A stretch of 64,000 bases of DNA. Origin: Apostichopus japonicus. Lineage: Eukaryota; Echinodermata; Holothuroidea; Aspidochirotida; Stichopodidae. Both the position numbers and the translations under genes were made by a program. The notes under the pieces were generated by a model. It worked only from the letters and a program-made list of their open reading frames with translations. It made no database searches and had not been told where the DNA came from. Location of the stretch: NCBI RefSeq assembly GCF_037975245.1, contig NC_092565.1:3485499-3549498 (forward strand), given 5' to 3'. Below, piece by piece: positions 36,140 through 46,699 of the stretch; the stretch's first letter is position 1, and each line of letters begins with the position of its first letter.

Positions 36140-38300
36140 CTTTAAAATCTCATGTGTTATAAATTTACAATTCCAAATCAGAACAGCAAAAGAAGTAAAT
36201 TAGATAAGTTCATTCGGTAAAATCACTCTGTAGGACAAAACTATGACTTTACGTTACTTTTTAAGCTCTGCTTTAGTCATTGTTTTACACAGGTACTTGA
36301 AGATGTAAAAGCACGACAGTGGGCATTCTGATGGTAGCCGTAGCCTATATATGCTGACGGGAAGCCTTCTGGGAAATGTAGGTGTAAATTAATTGTTAGG
36401 TTTATGTTATCATTAATTGTTTTAAATGCCGAAAAAGGACCTACTAGGGGGGGGGGGGTTGCGCTGAGTGGGTGGGCCGTGTAGGGGACTGTGCAGCCTC
36501 AATAGTGTTAGTTAAATCTTAGGAGCTCTCTACGTTCATTGTTATTCTAACCAAACTCACGAAAACCAAAGGAAACACAAGGTCATCGCATCATATCATT
36601 AAGGCTTAGGATCATATATGTAGCTTCCTCAAAACTCCTGTGAAATATATAATTATCTCAAACACATTTAAAACTACCATAAGTGGCATTGCTAACCTAA
36701 CTGAATGCACATATAATTAGCATATAGTGTTATATTACCTGTGCGTGATACGGTGTATGGGCGCCGTTCCTCATTTAATTTACGCTATAAATGAAATCAG
36801 TAATTCTTATTTCAATCCAGCTAAAAAGTACTATTTTTCATCGAGGGGTTGAGCAGATGAGAATAAAATATTAATCACATAGCACAAACGATTGAGCCTT
36901 CAGAAAGTGGGTGGGGGTGGCACGACGTGTCCCATATATATATATATATTAAATTAATTCATCTTGTTTGCTATAACAGGTAGTCATTTATCATGAATTT
37001 TCATCTATTATAGTAGTTGGGTGCGTGACTTAATATGAAAAACCTCGCAGTGCTACTCATCTACAAATGTTGTGATCGTGCTCAATATTACATGTACATA
37101 TAATTATATATGTTTATACACATGCATCAGTTAATGAACCAGCTGTAATGGCAGAATCAGAAGGGAAATGCTATTTGTTTAAATTAAAGACACCACGTGG
37201 TATACACTAATGAAATCCGGCAGCTAAAACTGTCAAAATTGGTGTACTCACCAAAATTAGGACAGCTTGCGTTTATTTTATTAATTATTTAATCTCACAA
37301 GAAAGACTTCCAAATTCAAACGCAGGACATCAGTTTTTTTGTGTTAGATTTAAGGCAAAAAAAAATGGAAAGAAAAAGAGTTTGCCACGTGATTGAACTT
37401 TAGAGTTCAAACCTGTCGTCCTGCATTATAAGATCATATAGGGAACATGAAATAGGCAATCTTTTGCGACCAGGGAAAGTACCGTATGACATCACTCATA
37501 TATTCACCGATAGCAACGTTAAGCAAGTGGATATCACATAGTCTAGTGTTACTGGAAGCCACATAGCTGTATACGTAGGATTGTGCCACGTGTAGCAAGA
37601 ACAGGGGATACACTCAACACTTGTGTCAACACCTGTGTGAGACTAATTCGCTACAATGACAGAATTCCACATTTTTGAGTTTTTTCACCCAGGTCAGTGA
37701 ATTATATTTCGTATTATTATTATGATTATTTTTAGGTAGAAAGACTTCGCCGAAGCCCACTACTAACAAAAAACTTTCTTTATTGTTCTACATGTTTGAT
37801 TTGGGTCTAAATCTTGACGGTTCTAAATGTGAAAGTTATATTCTACTCATTCCTTGCAAAATAAGATGACATCCTGTAACACACGCCATGCTGTCTCACA
37901 ACATCGGCCAAGTAATGGCTCGGGTTCAAAACCCGTATAGGTTTAAACAAACGCCTAATGAGGAATTTTACAATGATATGTTACCGAATAATTAATCATA
38001 GTGCGGTGTTGCTGAGCAATGTGGTTCAATTTCCCATAAGTCACTCCACTTCTCGAATGACATCCCGTGAGTCTGTCTCTTGGGACAGTGATACATCTCT
38101 GAGATACAATTTCAATCCAAACTTGCAAAAATAATTTGCCTTGATGTGTTTCAATGTATCTTTCTCCTTATAAAATTCAGATCATTAAACCGTTTGAGTA
38201 TGGTATCGTGTGGAGTAACGTGGGTTTTGTTTTATAATTTAAACCACTGTGCCTAATGATAAGAAACATCCGTGTGAAACACTAAGCGAGAGAAGGCAAA
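36140..38300. other. Non-coding stretch, no gene seen
   Basis: AT-rich, with a G run at about 36449 and a short TA run at about 36935. No coding support. Confidence 0.45.
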
Positions 38301-38316
38301 ACTTCGACGTAAACAT

Positions 38317-38614
38317 CAGGCGCGTAGCCAAGGGGGGGGGGGCGAAGGGGGCAGCCGCCCCCCCCCCCCTTGAGCATATTTTTTTATTTTATTTTTAATG
38401 TTTTTATGATATCGCTAGTATTTTCAAAAGAGAAAATGCTAAAATGCAACTTACAAGGCCTGGGAAGTGCCATTTCCAGCGATCTGGGAGGCATTTTCAG
38501 CCAAAATTTTCTTGTACGCTTCGCGCCAATCATGGTGGCGCTCCGCTTAGATAGTTTGCAATGCCGAATCTACAGTTTCGCCCCTCCCTTGGCAAATTCC
38601 TGGCTACGCGCCTG
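38317..38614. mobile_element. 298-bp hAT-type MITE with perfect TSD
   Basis: The ends are CAGGCGCGTAGCCA and its reverse complement TGGCTACGCGCCTG. The flanks carry a perfect 8-bp duplication, GTAAACAT, at 38309-38316 and 38615-38622. An 8-bp duplication and ends starting CAG are typical of the hAT superfamily. The interior has poly-G and poly-C tracts close to the left end and no transposase, so it is non-autonomous. Confidence 0.93.
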
Positions 38615-38622
38615 GTAAACAT

Positions 38623-39000
38623 ATAAAATGATAAAAACACAGACGACGGCATCACGATAAAAGGCTGTTTTTGAAGTAATGAGTGAATGGATAAATTACT
38701 CTTCTGTGACAAATTTCTGATGTAAGGAATTGATGAAGACAACAGTGTTTATTGTTAAACCTTTTTGTAAAATTAATCTATAACATTTTTAAAAGTGCTT
38801 ACAAACCGCAAAAATGGTTCGTATAAACAATGGGACAACAGAGATGCTGGTGAATAAATATAAATTTAAATAAGAACATGAATATAATATATATAGTAAC
38901 ACAGAACGATTAAAATAATACTATAAGTAAGTGCAATGCACTTTTAAATCGAAGCTTTAAGTGCAGGATAAAAGAATCAGACTTTTTTTGCAGGGTCAAT
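38623..39000. other. Short non-coding stretch
   Basis: AT-rich flank of the MITE. No gene or recognised repeat. Confidence 0.4.
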
Positions 39001-39002
39001 TT

Positions 39003-39700
39003 AAAGGGACAGTCTGTTGGCAAACAATGAAAGACTTATATTAAAGGGGGAAATATTCCGCATTGCTCTAGTTTGAAATCCCCATATTCATATTATATTG
39101 TCCAAAACTCGAGATATGGTTGATAGAATGTAACCCATTTGACAGGCTAAACCTGCCGCAACTACTCCAGGAAGTTGGATCATAATATATGCCAGGTAGT
39201 TTGTAATGTCATCTGGGAAAATGCTGTTCAAAACCTTCATTTAATCTTTTCTAATAAGTTTGTCTATTTATCATTGAAACCGGATACAGTTTGGAATATA
39301 GCTTAGCTGGCAATATTCCATGTATATCAATTTTATCAAAATGCGCCTTTTTAGAAGAAATATTCTTTTCGTCTGATTAAAATATTTTAAAGAAAAACAG
39401 AGACATGTTTAGCTCAATTTTTTCTAATGACATCATTATTTCTGCTTATGCCAGATGCATCTACAAAAACATTGGAATATTCATATCTTCGCGATAGTTA
39501 AATAGAAAAAGGATATTATTCCGTCTAAACATGCACACAAAAATGAGTAATTTTACTAAGCTGTCAAACTTTAGCCACCAGAAAATTATTTTAAGTTGTA
39601 TTTTAAAATTCGTCACTTTTTTTGTATTTTACTGGAGAGATTTATGAGTCTTGAAAGGTTTGAAAATTTAATGATAAGGCTAAGGGTATGTAACCACAAC
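39003..39700. repeat. Dispersed repeat, copy 1
   Basis: Starts near aaagggacagtctgttggc. Shares ordered blocks with 44330-45330: cttatattaaa, cgagatatggttga, actccaggaagtt, atgtcatctgg/tgtcagctgg, atgacatcat/atgacgtcat, ccagatgcat/tcagatgcat, atatcttcgcgata and the caac/tttag cluster after it. The two are old, diverged copies of one element. No terminal inverted repeat could be fixed by eye. Confidence 0.7.
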
Positions 39701-42350
39701 ACGTTAGAAAACAACTTCTTTATTATAGCCAGCAGACGTTAACCTCGTGTTTGGCGGGAAAATACAGGACCCATACTATCTTATCTTTGTACGTCATTCT
39801 TCATAAGCATCGCAGTATGTCTGTTCGTTGACGTACACATTTCAAATACAAGTACAACATTATCCAACAAGTAGGTTTTTAAATAACAAACACAAAACTT
39901 ACCAAGTCATGTACAGCTAACCTTCAAGTTATCACTGGCTGGCATTTTCTGTATGCTAATATACAAACACGCAACACGCTTTAACCTAACATATTCCATC
40001 GAAAGCCATGTATTGTTTAAGCTAATGACAGTAGTATAGTCGTCTACCTACTATATTTAGTATAGGCCTTGTAACGTACAGAGAAGGCTACTATAACGTC
40101 CTCAAGGCCAATCATATAAAACATTCAACTCGACTGCGGCATTGGTGTTCTTGACGCTAGTTTCTACGATGGATACCTACCGCCTATACCGTTCATGGTG
40201 GAAATTGACATCTCACTTGAAGTTATATGACATATTAATTCATTTCTTATATATAGGCCTACCTGAGGGCAAAGTTATATATATTTTTTTATTCCGTCGC
40301 ATTTGAGTTAAATCGGTAGGCCACTGTTATATGCGGAATTTAGTCTTGGTATATCATAGCAATACAAAAGAGACATATTAGATCGCTAGTAATAATTACA
40401 CTGTTCTGGTTTCAAGATATTTACCTTAAAGGTAAACCTGCCACTTGAATTGACTAGCCTCAAATGTTTCAATTCTCGAATAAACAGAAAGTGACAAAGC
40501 AGTAAGCCCCGGACGCGTAGCAGTTGTCATCAGGCTATAGAACAAAGCAACATTAATTATGATTTTGTGTCCAAAAGTCACACGTTATATAGTGATTCAC
40601 TGTGTATACTGCATCTATACGTTATCTGTCCTAGGTCTGGAAAACCGAGGCGCATTGAGAGCTTCCTGTTATATTACTTCTTGTTTGAGATTAAAAATGG
40701 AAACATTTTAGTACCTTTTCTGGCTCAGTATATACTTATAAACCCACCTATATGCAATTAAGACATAACTGATATTGCATTCTGTTCTTCCAATGCAATT
40801 ATTTGTCAATTCACAGCCAAATTTCGGACACACTCCTGTGTTTTGTATTTCTATACTAAATTCAGCGGTGACTAATAGTCTGTTTTAGGTTTGTGATTGC
40901 TATCAACATGTAACTAGATGATCAAAGTTTGAAATAGGAACATATCACGTGACAATTATTCACTCTTGTTGTCAACATATATACGTTTCTCCAAGATCAA
41001 TCTATTGATTGTAAAAGATATATAAGTTGTCTATTATCCTAACTTGTATGGCAGCATAAACCAACCAATACATCGCCAAGTTGCTTTTAAACGTCATGCC
41101 TGCGATGTATACATCAGAAGTATATTAACTGACTTTAATGTGCAATGTAAGGATTAAGATTCAAAGACAGTGGCTATATGCTCGAACTGCGTACATGTAT
41201 GGAAAGTAATGATGGCCTTGAGAAATTCAAATTTCCATTTCCATGTACAAACTGTATATTATTAAGTTCGGCGAGATCTAATGCATAGTGTCGGTTTTAT
41301 GAGGAAGCTGATCGGGAGACGGCATTAAGCGATATTTAATGAGATTTGCTGCTTATCAAGCTGCAAATAACCACTTATACATAGTCTACATAGATCGAAC
41401 TGAGAACAAGGTGGATGCATGAGTGGTAGCTATATAAAATATCTTCATCGAGCTTTTAGTACATATAACTGACGGGTATCGTTCTTGCCAATGAACAACT
41501 CGAAATCATTTGTGAATCCTAACGCCGGAGATACTTTGAACAAAAATGAAATGAAAATAAACGACCAAATGAATATATATATATATATATACACCGGACA
41601 TTTTAGGGTCTAGCTCCCCCACCCGCCCTCCCTGTGGCTATGCCACTGTTCCCTCCTTAGTGGTTCGCGCTACAGTGGACTGTTAACGCCCTTACTTTCT
41701 CTGCTATACTCATACAGCATACTGCTCCCCATGGCAACTGTTGTGTGGATTCATTTTCACTTATAGAAACTGCCAGCCATTTAGGCTTGGCCTCCTTCAG
41801 TGATTAAAGTAAGGCGTATATGTGAACAGACTGCACTTACTAGCTACTTGAGTTACAAACGACCGGCTGTGAAAATCAGTCTATTTAACTAGTATAATTT
41901 TAGACGTCCTCGTTGATTTAACATTACAAGAGTATTGAAGACATAACCTATACGGTATAGGCTGTATCAGATTCTGCCATTCGATAACGTTGAAACGAGA
42001 TTTAAATTTTGGTTATATACCGTAGCTCTTGAAGAGTGACATGATCAATAAGCAAACGATCGCAAGTCTCTGCTATTATAACATTCCTTTTGAAATTTCA
42101 GAATATAATATTAAATTGTGTGTGTACACAGTGCATCAAAACCAAAGTAGATATCAGTTTTTACATATAGCAACGAAAAACGTGACGTCAGGGTTTCTCA
42201 TTCATAAGGAAGAGTATTCTTCCTAAAACCCAGCGATTTTAATAATCCATGATTTCACGTTTTCATCCATTTTGCGATACTTATTATGTCTGCTAGATAT
42301 TAATATTGCACATATATATATATATATATATTTAACAATTGTACCTCTTT
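39700..42350. other. Non-coding stretch, no gene seen
   Basis: Upstream flank of the potassium channel gene. A transposon end, tgtggctatgccactg, lies at about 41633 next to a (TA)n run at 41573-41591. Another TA run is at 42313-42331. Confidence 0.45.
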
Positions 42351-42360
42351 TCTCCTACAG

Positions 42361-42420
42361 GAAATCTGACTAATGGGAAACAGTGAGGGAGTTAGTCATC
42401 CTCCTTTATCTTGAAGTGTT
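42361..42420 (+). other. Possible 5' UTR exon start of the K2P gene
   Basis: A good splice acceptor, cctcttttctcctacag, ends at 42360, about 900 bases before the channel's ATG. Sequence downstream has stops in all frames, so if used it would start a 5' UTR exon running to the coding exon. Position and pyrimidine tract only; weak. Confidence 0.2.
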
Positions 42421-43255
42421 TTGTCTGCGGAATATTCAAATTTACGAAGGAGACTGTATTTAGGCCTCTCTGTCGATAAATTGTGAATGTACACATTGCT
42501 GTGCGACTCGTTATCGCTTTATTTTCCAAAGCGAGGAACGTAGCATTTTGTTATAAAACACCATCTAATATCATATTATATGAAAAAAGAAGGCATGCCC
42601 AAAGTACATTCACATTTGATTTGTGAAGATTAAAAGTCATTTGATAACAGAATCGTGATATTAAGTACATAGGGGAAGAGGGTTTTTTCAGATTTGTTAT
42701 GCGGTTCTTCAATGTTGATTGCTTTGGGAGTGTACAGTATAAACAATATTGAACGTAATTTTACTGTACTGAATCAGAAGGCCTCTCAGTTTGAATTGAC
42801 AATCTTAAAGAACTCAGTAGACGCCAAGAAAACAGCCTGTTTTAAACAGCTGAGGTCCCTGATGGTCGAGCAATTGGTTCGTATAATGATGACAATTACA
42901 GTTTATCGAGATGTTCGAAACATGTGCTTTTAACGGTTGAAAAACCAATCATTTTGGTAAAAATATGAAGAGCGATAAAAAGTTCATCCATATATCATCA
43001 TTCCAGTTCAAAATGTCTAGAGATTTTCATTCGTCGGCATATTAAGTTTAGCAGCAATAAACTTACTAGTCATCCGAACGTTATAACGTTGAGCTGACGC
43101 ACGTTGGCTGTGCTGTGTACTTAATTGTTTGACACAATAGTTGTTGTGTGTTATCATCCAGTTTTGTCAAATAGGAGGCGGTCGGTGCATGTAAAAGTAT
43201 ATGTAATAATACCACGTCCTAGATTTAAAAAAAAAACACTGTGTATGAAGGAAGC

Positions 43256-43736
43256 ATGGGTGGAACATCTTCGTTGGCCCATGGTCGTCCAACCTCCGCT
43301 TCAGTGAGGTCGCTCAGTAGCTTAACGCCTCACGATATCAGACGCGGAGAGAGCTTTATCGATCATCATCCATGGATCCGTCATTTTATGCCTTTATTCG
43401 CTACACTTTGCCTATTCGCGATTCTTTTCGGTTACGCATTCGTGGGTGCAGCTATATTTGAAGCCTTGGAAACCCAACATGAAAAGTCACAGCTAGACAC
43501 TTTAAATCAGACCAAACAATATTTCCGTGATTGGATCCTCGAGGTGGCTGAAGATGCCAGAAGTGATGACAACTTTGAGCCGGAAAATTATTCCGATGCC
43601 ATTGACAAGAAGGTAACGATTTACGAAAATATGCTTAAAGTCAAACTTTGTGAACAAAAGTTGGACCTAAACGGAACAAGAAAATGGACTTTTTACGGAT
43701 CCCTTTTCCTGGCTTCTACCGTCATAACAACAATAG
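43256..43736 (+). CDS. K2P potassium channel, first coding exon (partial gene)
   Basis: Encodes the first 160 residues of a two-pore-domain (KCNK-type) potassium channel, a membrane protein that sets resting potential. The ATG at 43256 has a G at +4; an upstream in-frame GTG is not used. Residues 1-40 are a Ser/Thr-rich cytoplasmic N-terminus. About 45-68 form helix M1 (LFATLCLFAILFGYAFVG). Then comes the long extracellular cap, with sequons NQT, NYS and NGT and a cysteine at 132 that could be the cap disulphide residue. Residues 143-160 form pore helix 1, W-T-F-Y-G-S to STVITTI. The exon stops one base into the next codon, at G|GTGAGT, so the first glycine of the GYG filter is split by the intron, the position commonly seen in this family. 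M2, pore 2 and the tail lie on later exons, not found here. The subfamily (TWIK-like or TRESK-like) is not resolved. Confidence 0.92.
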
Positions 43737-44329
43737 GTGAGTGACGTCATGCAGTATTTTCTTTCCTTCTTTTCTACTTTCTTAATTTAATTGTACTATG
43801 ACCGGATCCGAGCATGTATACCACCATGGTAATGATGTATAACTCACAATTAATGATAATTCAATATAGCAAGTTATCATTACAAAAAATTCTCAGCCAC
43901 TTCTTAGCATTTTTCGAATGCTAATATAACTCATGCAACTCATGAATAATAACACAACATACATATTCAATTCATGCATGTTAGCGCGGCTTTTTATTCC
44001 ACTAAATGTGAAGAGTTTGTTGTCCCCAATTCCTGGCAGTACCGATAAGCCGATGTATTCAAAAGTCAATTACAAAACAGTATGAACAAATGACTTTCAT
44101 CGGAGTCAGTAGAGCTTTCATGTTATTCGTACTACATAAAGAAATGTGTCTGGGCGACAAAACTTTTCACCATTTAATGGAATCGACAGACTTAGTTAAA
44201 TCAATTCTGATTTTAGTTATACTTTGACAAATACTTTGTATTTATCGGTGGTGGATTTGTTATAGTTATAAGCTATAAGAACAGGTTCATAATGTATTGC
44301 TTTAGATAGGAATTTCTGTTGAAAAATAA

Positions 44330-45330
44330 TGTGAAGCTTATATTAAAAGAGAAAAAATATCACACATTGCTAGTAGAAAAGCCCATCTCAATTCTTAACC
44401 CTTAAAGGGTGTGAAGATTCGCGCAAAAAGAAACGTCTAATGCCGGTAATCTGACCTAGTTTCGAATGAGGTGTAACAGAAGTGTTAGACACCACAATCG
44501 ATCCCAGAAATTACACACACAGCTTGCTACCGTCGGTAATTAGACACTAGTGTACAGTCAGTACATAACAGCTGCGGTCAATACCCACAGCACAATGTAC
44601 AAACGATACAGCGATGGACATCTCAGCTCCAGCTAAAGATAACAAGGTATCACGTTTCATTACTGTCTGCATTTTGTAGCGACAAGAGAAAAACGTCATG
44701 CACTTGCAAGCAACGGAAAATCAACTTTTTAAAGATGGCGTCACGTTGTTTGGGGCGAGTCTTCAATGCCTTTAATCGAGATATGGTTGACTGGATGCAA
44801 CATAATGTGACTGGCTAAACCTTCAACTAGACTCCAGGAAGTTAGATCCCATATGGGGAGTATGTGTGATGTCAGCTGGACAAATGCTCTTTGGAAGCTT
44901 TTTAATAATATTCGAGTTGATTTATCTGTGGATCCTGATATACTTGTTCTCTAAACTTATCGAATTTCATAAAAAATATATCTTTGTTGTAGAAATTTAC
45001 TTTCCTCTATATTGGGAAATTATAAAGAAAAGCAAAGGGGTATTTTCGGCTGAAGTGCCCTGATGACGTCATCCATTCTGCTGTTGTCAGATGCATTAAC
45101 TAAATATCACAACAAAACAAATCCTAAACAGCATATCTTCGCGATACAAAGTGACTATGCATGATGTGATTTCACCTTTAGATTCAGAGAACTATATCAG
45201 CAACTTTTGATCAGTGATCAACTTTAGGCACTAGAAAGCTCTTTTATAAGTGTATAGGTAATTTTACAATTCCTTATCAAATACTGACACTGATAATGCA
45301 GGTTAATTTGAAATCTTAGCCATATACATT
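44330..45330. repeat. Dispersed repeat, copy 2, with an inner insertion
   Basis: Diverged copy of the element at 39003-39700 (shared blocks listed there). Relative to copy 1 it has about 390 extra bases between 44385 and 44775. The extra piece starts with TTAACCCTTAAAGGG and contains gtgaagattcgcgcaaaaag. The extra piece may be a separate insertion; its ends are not proven. Confidence 0.65.
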
Positions 45331-45369
45331 TTCAAGTTATTGTAGTTGATATTTGAACCCTTTGAGAGG

Positions 45370-46380
45370 GCTGATCATTTGCCCCCCCCCCCCAACAAGA
45401 ACTCTCCCATCCTGCCTGCAATACGCATTTTAAGAAACGAATCTCTGTTTCATATATTAGACTTACCCACGTGACTCCGGTCACCCCGGCCCCCCCCCCG
45501 CATCCTTGCTCTACCCCTAATGTAGCGTAACGCACTTTGCGCGTTATAAATGTTTAACGAGTATAAACCAATGGTTTACACTTTCTAAAATTTAAGACAT
45601 GTTGCAAATATCTATTCAAATCCTCTTTTCCAGCCGTCGGTAATTATTCAGTTCTTTGTGAAATTAATGCAAATTCTTAGTTATGTTGCTGATGGTACAG
45701 CCAGTTGCTACGCAACACGCCCGAAATGATATAGTCTGTTTGCTATTCCGTATTGCTGTACTAATTTAATTTAAGTCCTAATACATGTAAGTAACACGCT
45801 ATAGCGCATTATACTGGCAGAGCCTCCACTGAATATTATAGTTCTAACCTGACTAATAATAATTATAATAATTTTAAAAACAAAGGGTTTGTATTTCCGT
45901 TGGCTTCCTTTCACCAGGAGCGTCGGCTATAGGAGGTGTAAGCGTCAGTGGCCTCCTTATAGCCTTTTTTTTTACGGTTCAACTAGCGGGTGAGGTAGGG
46001 ATTCGGGGGTGGGGGGGGGGTGTGGGCGAGTAAGGTTATACCCGTGAAACAAGTTCTAGTGGATACAAAAGCAAACCAATAAATACTATATCGTGAATAG
46101 TCTTATTTTAATCATAGAACGCATACCGTATAAGTACATGCTTTTGGTGAAATGTTCTTTTGCATTTTTTCGGGTTATTTACGATAAGTATTTAAAAAAA
46201 GAAAACAGTACTGTATACTTGTGAACTGGATTTAAAAAAGAAACCCGTATGGAAGAAAAAAACAATCCGAACACGGTGACAACATATATCTCTGCCGCCG
46301 AAAAAAACGTACTTGACGGTTAAGTTGCATGATTGTTTACAAAGAAACTCGAGGTCATATATTCGTGAAATTACACTGTA
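45370..46380. other. Non-coding stretch with C/G-rich tracts and a hairpin
   Basis: Poly-C tracts near 45381 and 45491, a G run near 46009, and a strong hairpin followed by a T run at 45925-45973. No gene. Confidence 0.5.
45925..45973 (+). other. Hairpin followed by nine T
   Basis: GGCTATAGGAGG (45925-45936) can pair with CCTCCTTATAGCC (45952-45964), with one bulge and a 15-base loop, and is followed directly by T9. It resembles the end of a polymerase III transcript or a palindromic transposon end. No function is claimed. Confidence 0.6.
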
Positions 46381-46383
46381 ATA

Positions 46384-46685
46384 ACAATAATAATAATAAT
46401 CAGCAGTTATTTTTACGACGCTTAAGCGACCACAAATGTGGGAGAAGCCCGCAAGGGCTTATGGATTACAACTTACACGTCGGGTGGCTTCCAGTTCAAC
46501 ACTTTAACTCAAATTTGGAATCTTTGCAATTTAGAAAGTCATTTCAGATGGGATAACCGTAGATTGCTCTTGGATGAAAAACCCACCTTACTATGGCCCG
46601 GCCGGGAATCGAACCCCGAACCTCCCGATTGCTAAGCCTCATTGCTTCAAATGCCACCGCCTTTATCCACTCGGCCACAGCACCG
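46384..46685 (-). mobile_element. tRNA-derived SINE (Ser/Leu-type head)
   Basis: On the minus strand the head reads like a class II tRNA: A-box tggccgagtgg (46678-46668) followed by ataaaggcgg, a long variable region, and the perfect B-box ggttcgattcc (46615-46605) followed by cggccgggcca. The body extends about 220 bases to an attattattatt tail at the left end. A similar taataataataat sequence flanks the right end, suggesting insertion at or duplication of that site. The reading frame VRGSIPGRA seen over the B-box is a usual by-product of such elements. Confidence 0.82.
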
Positions 46686-46699
46686 GTTAATAATAATAA

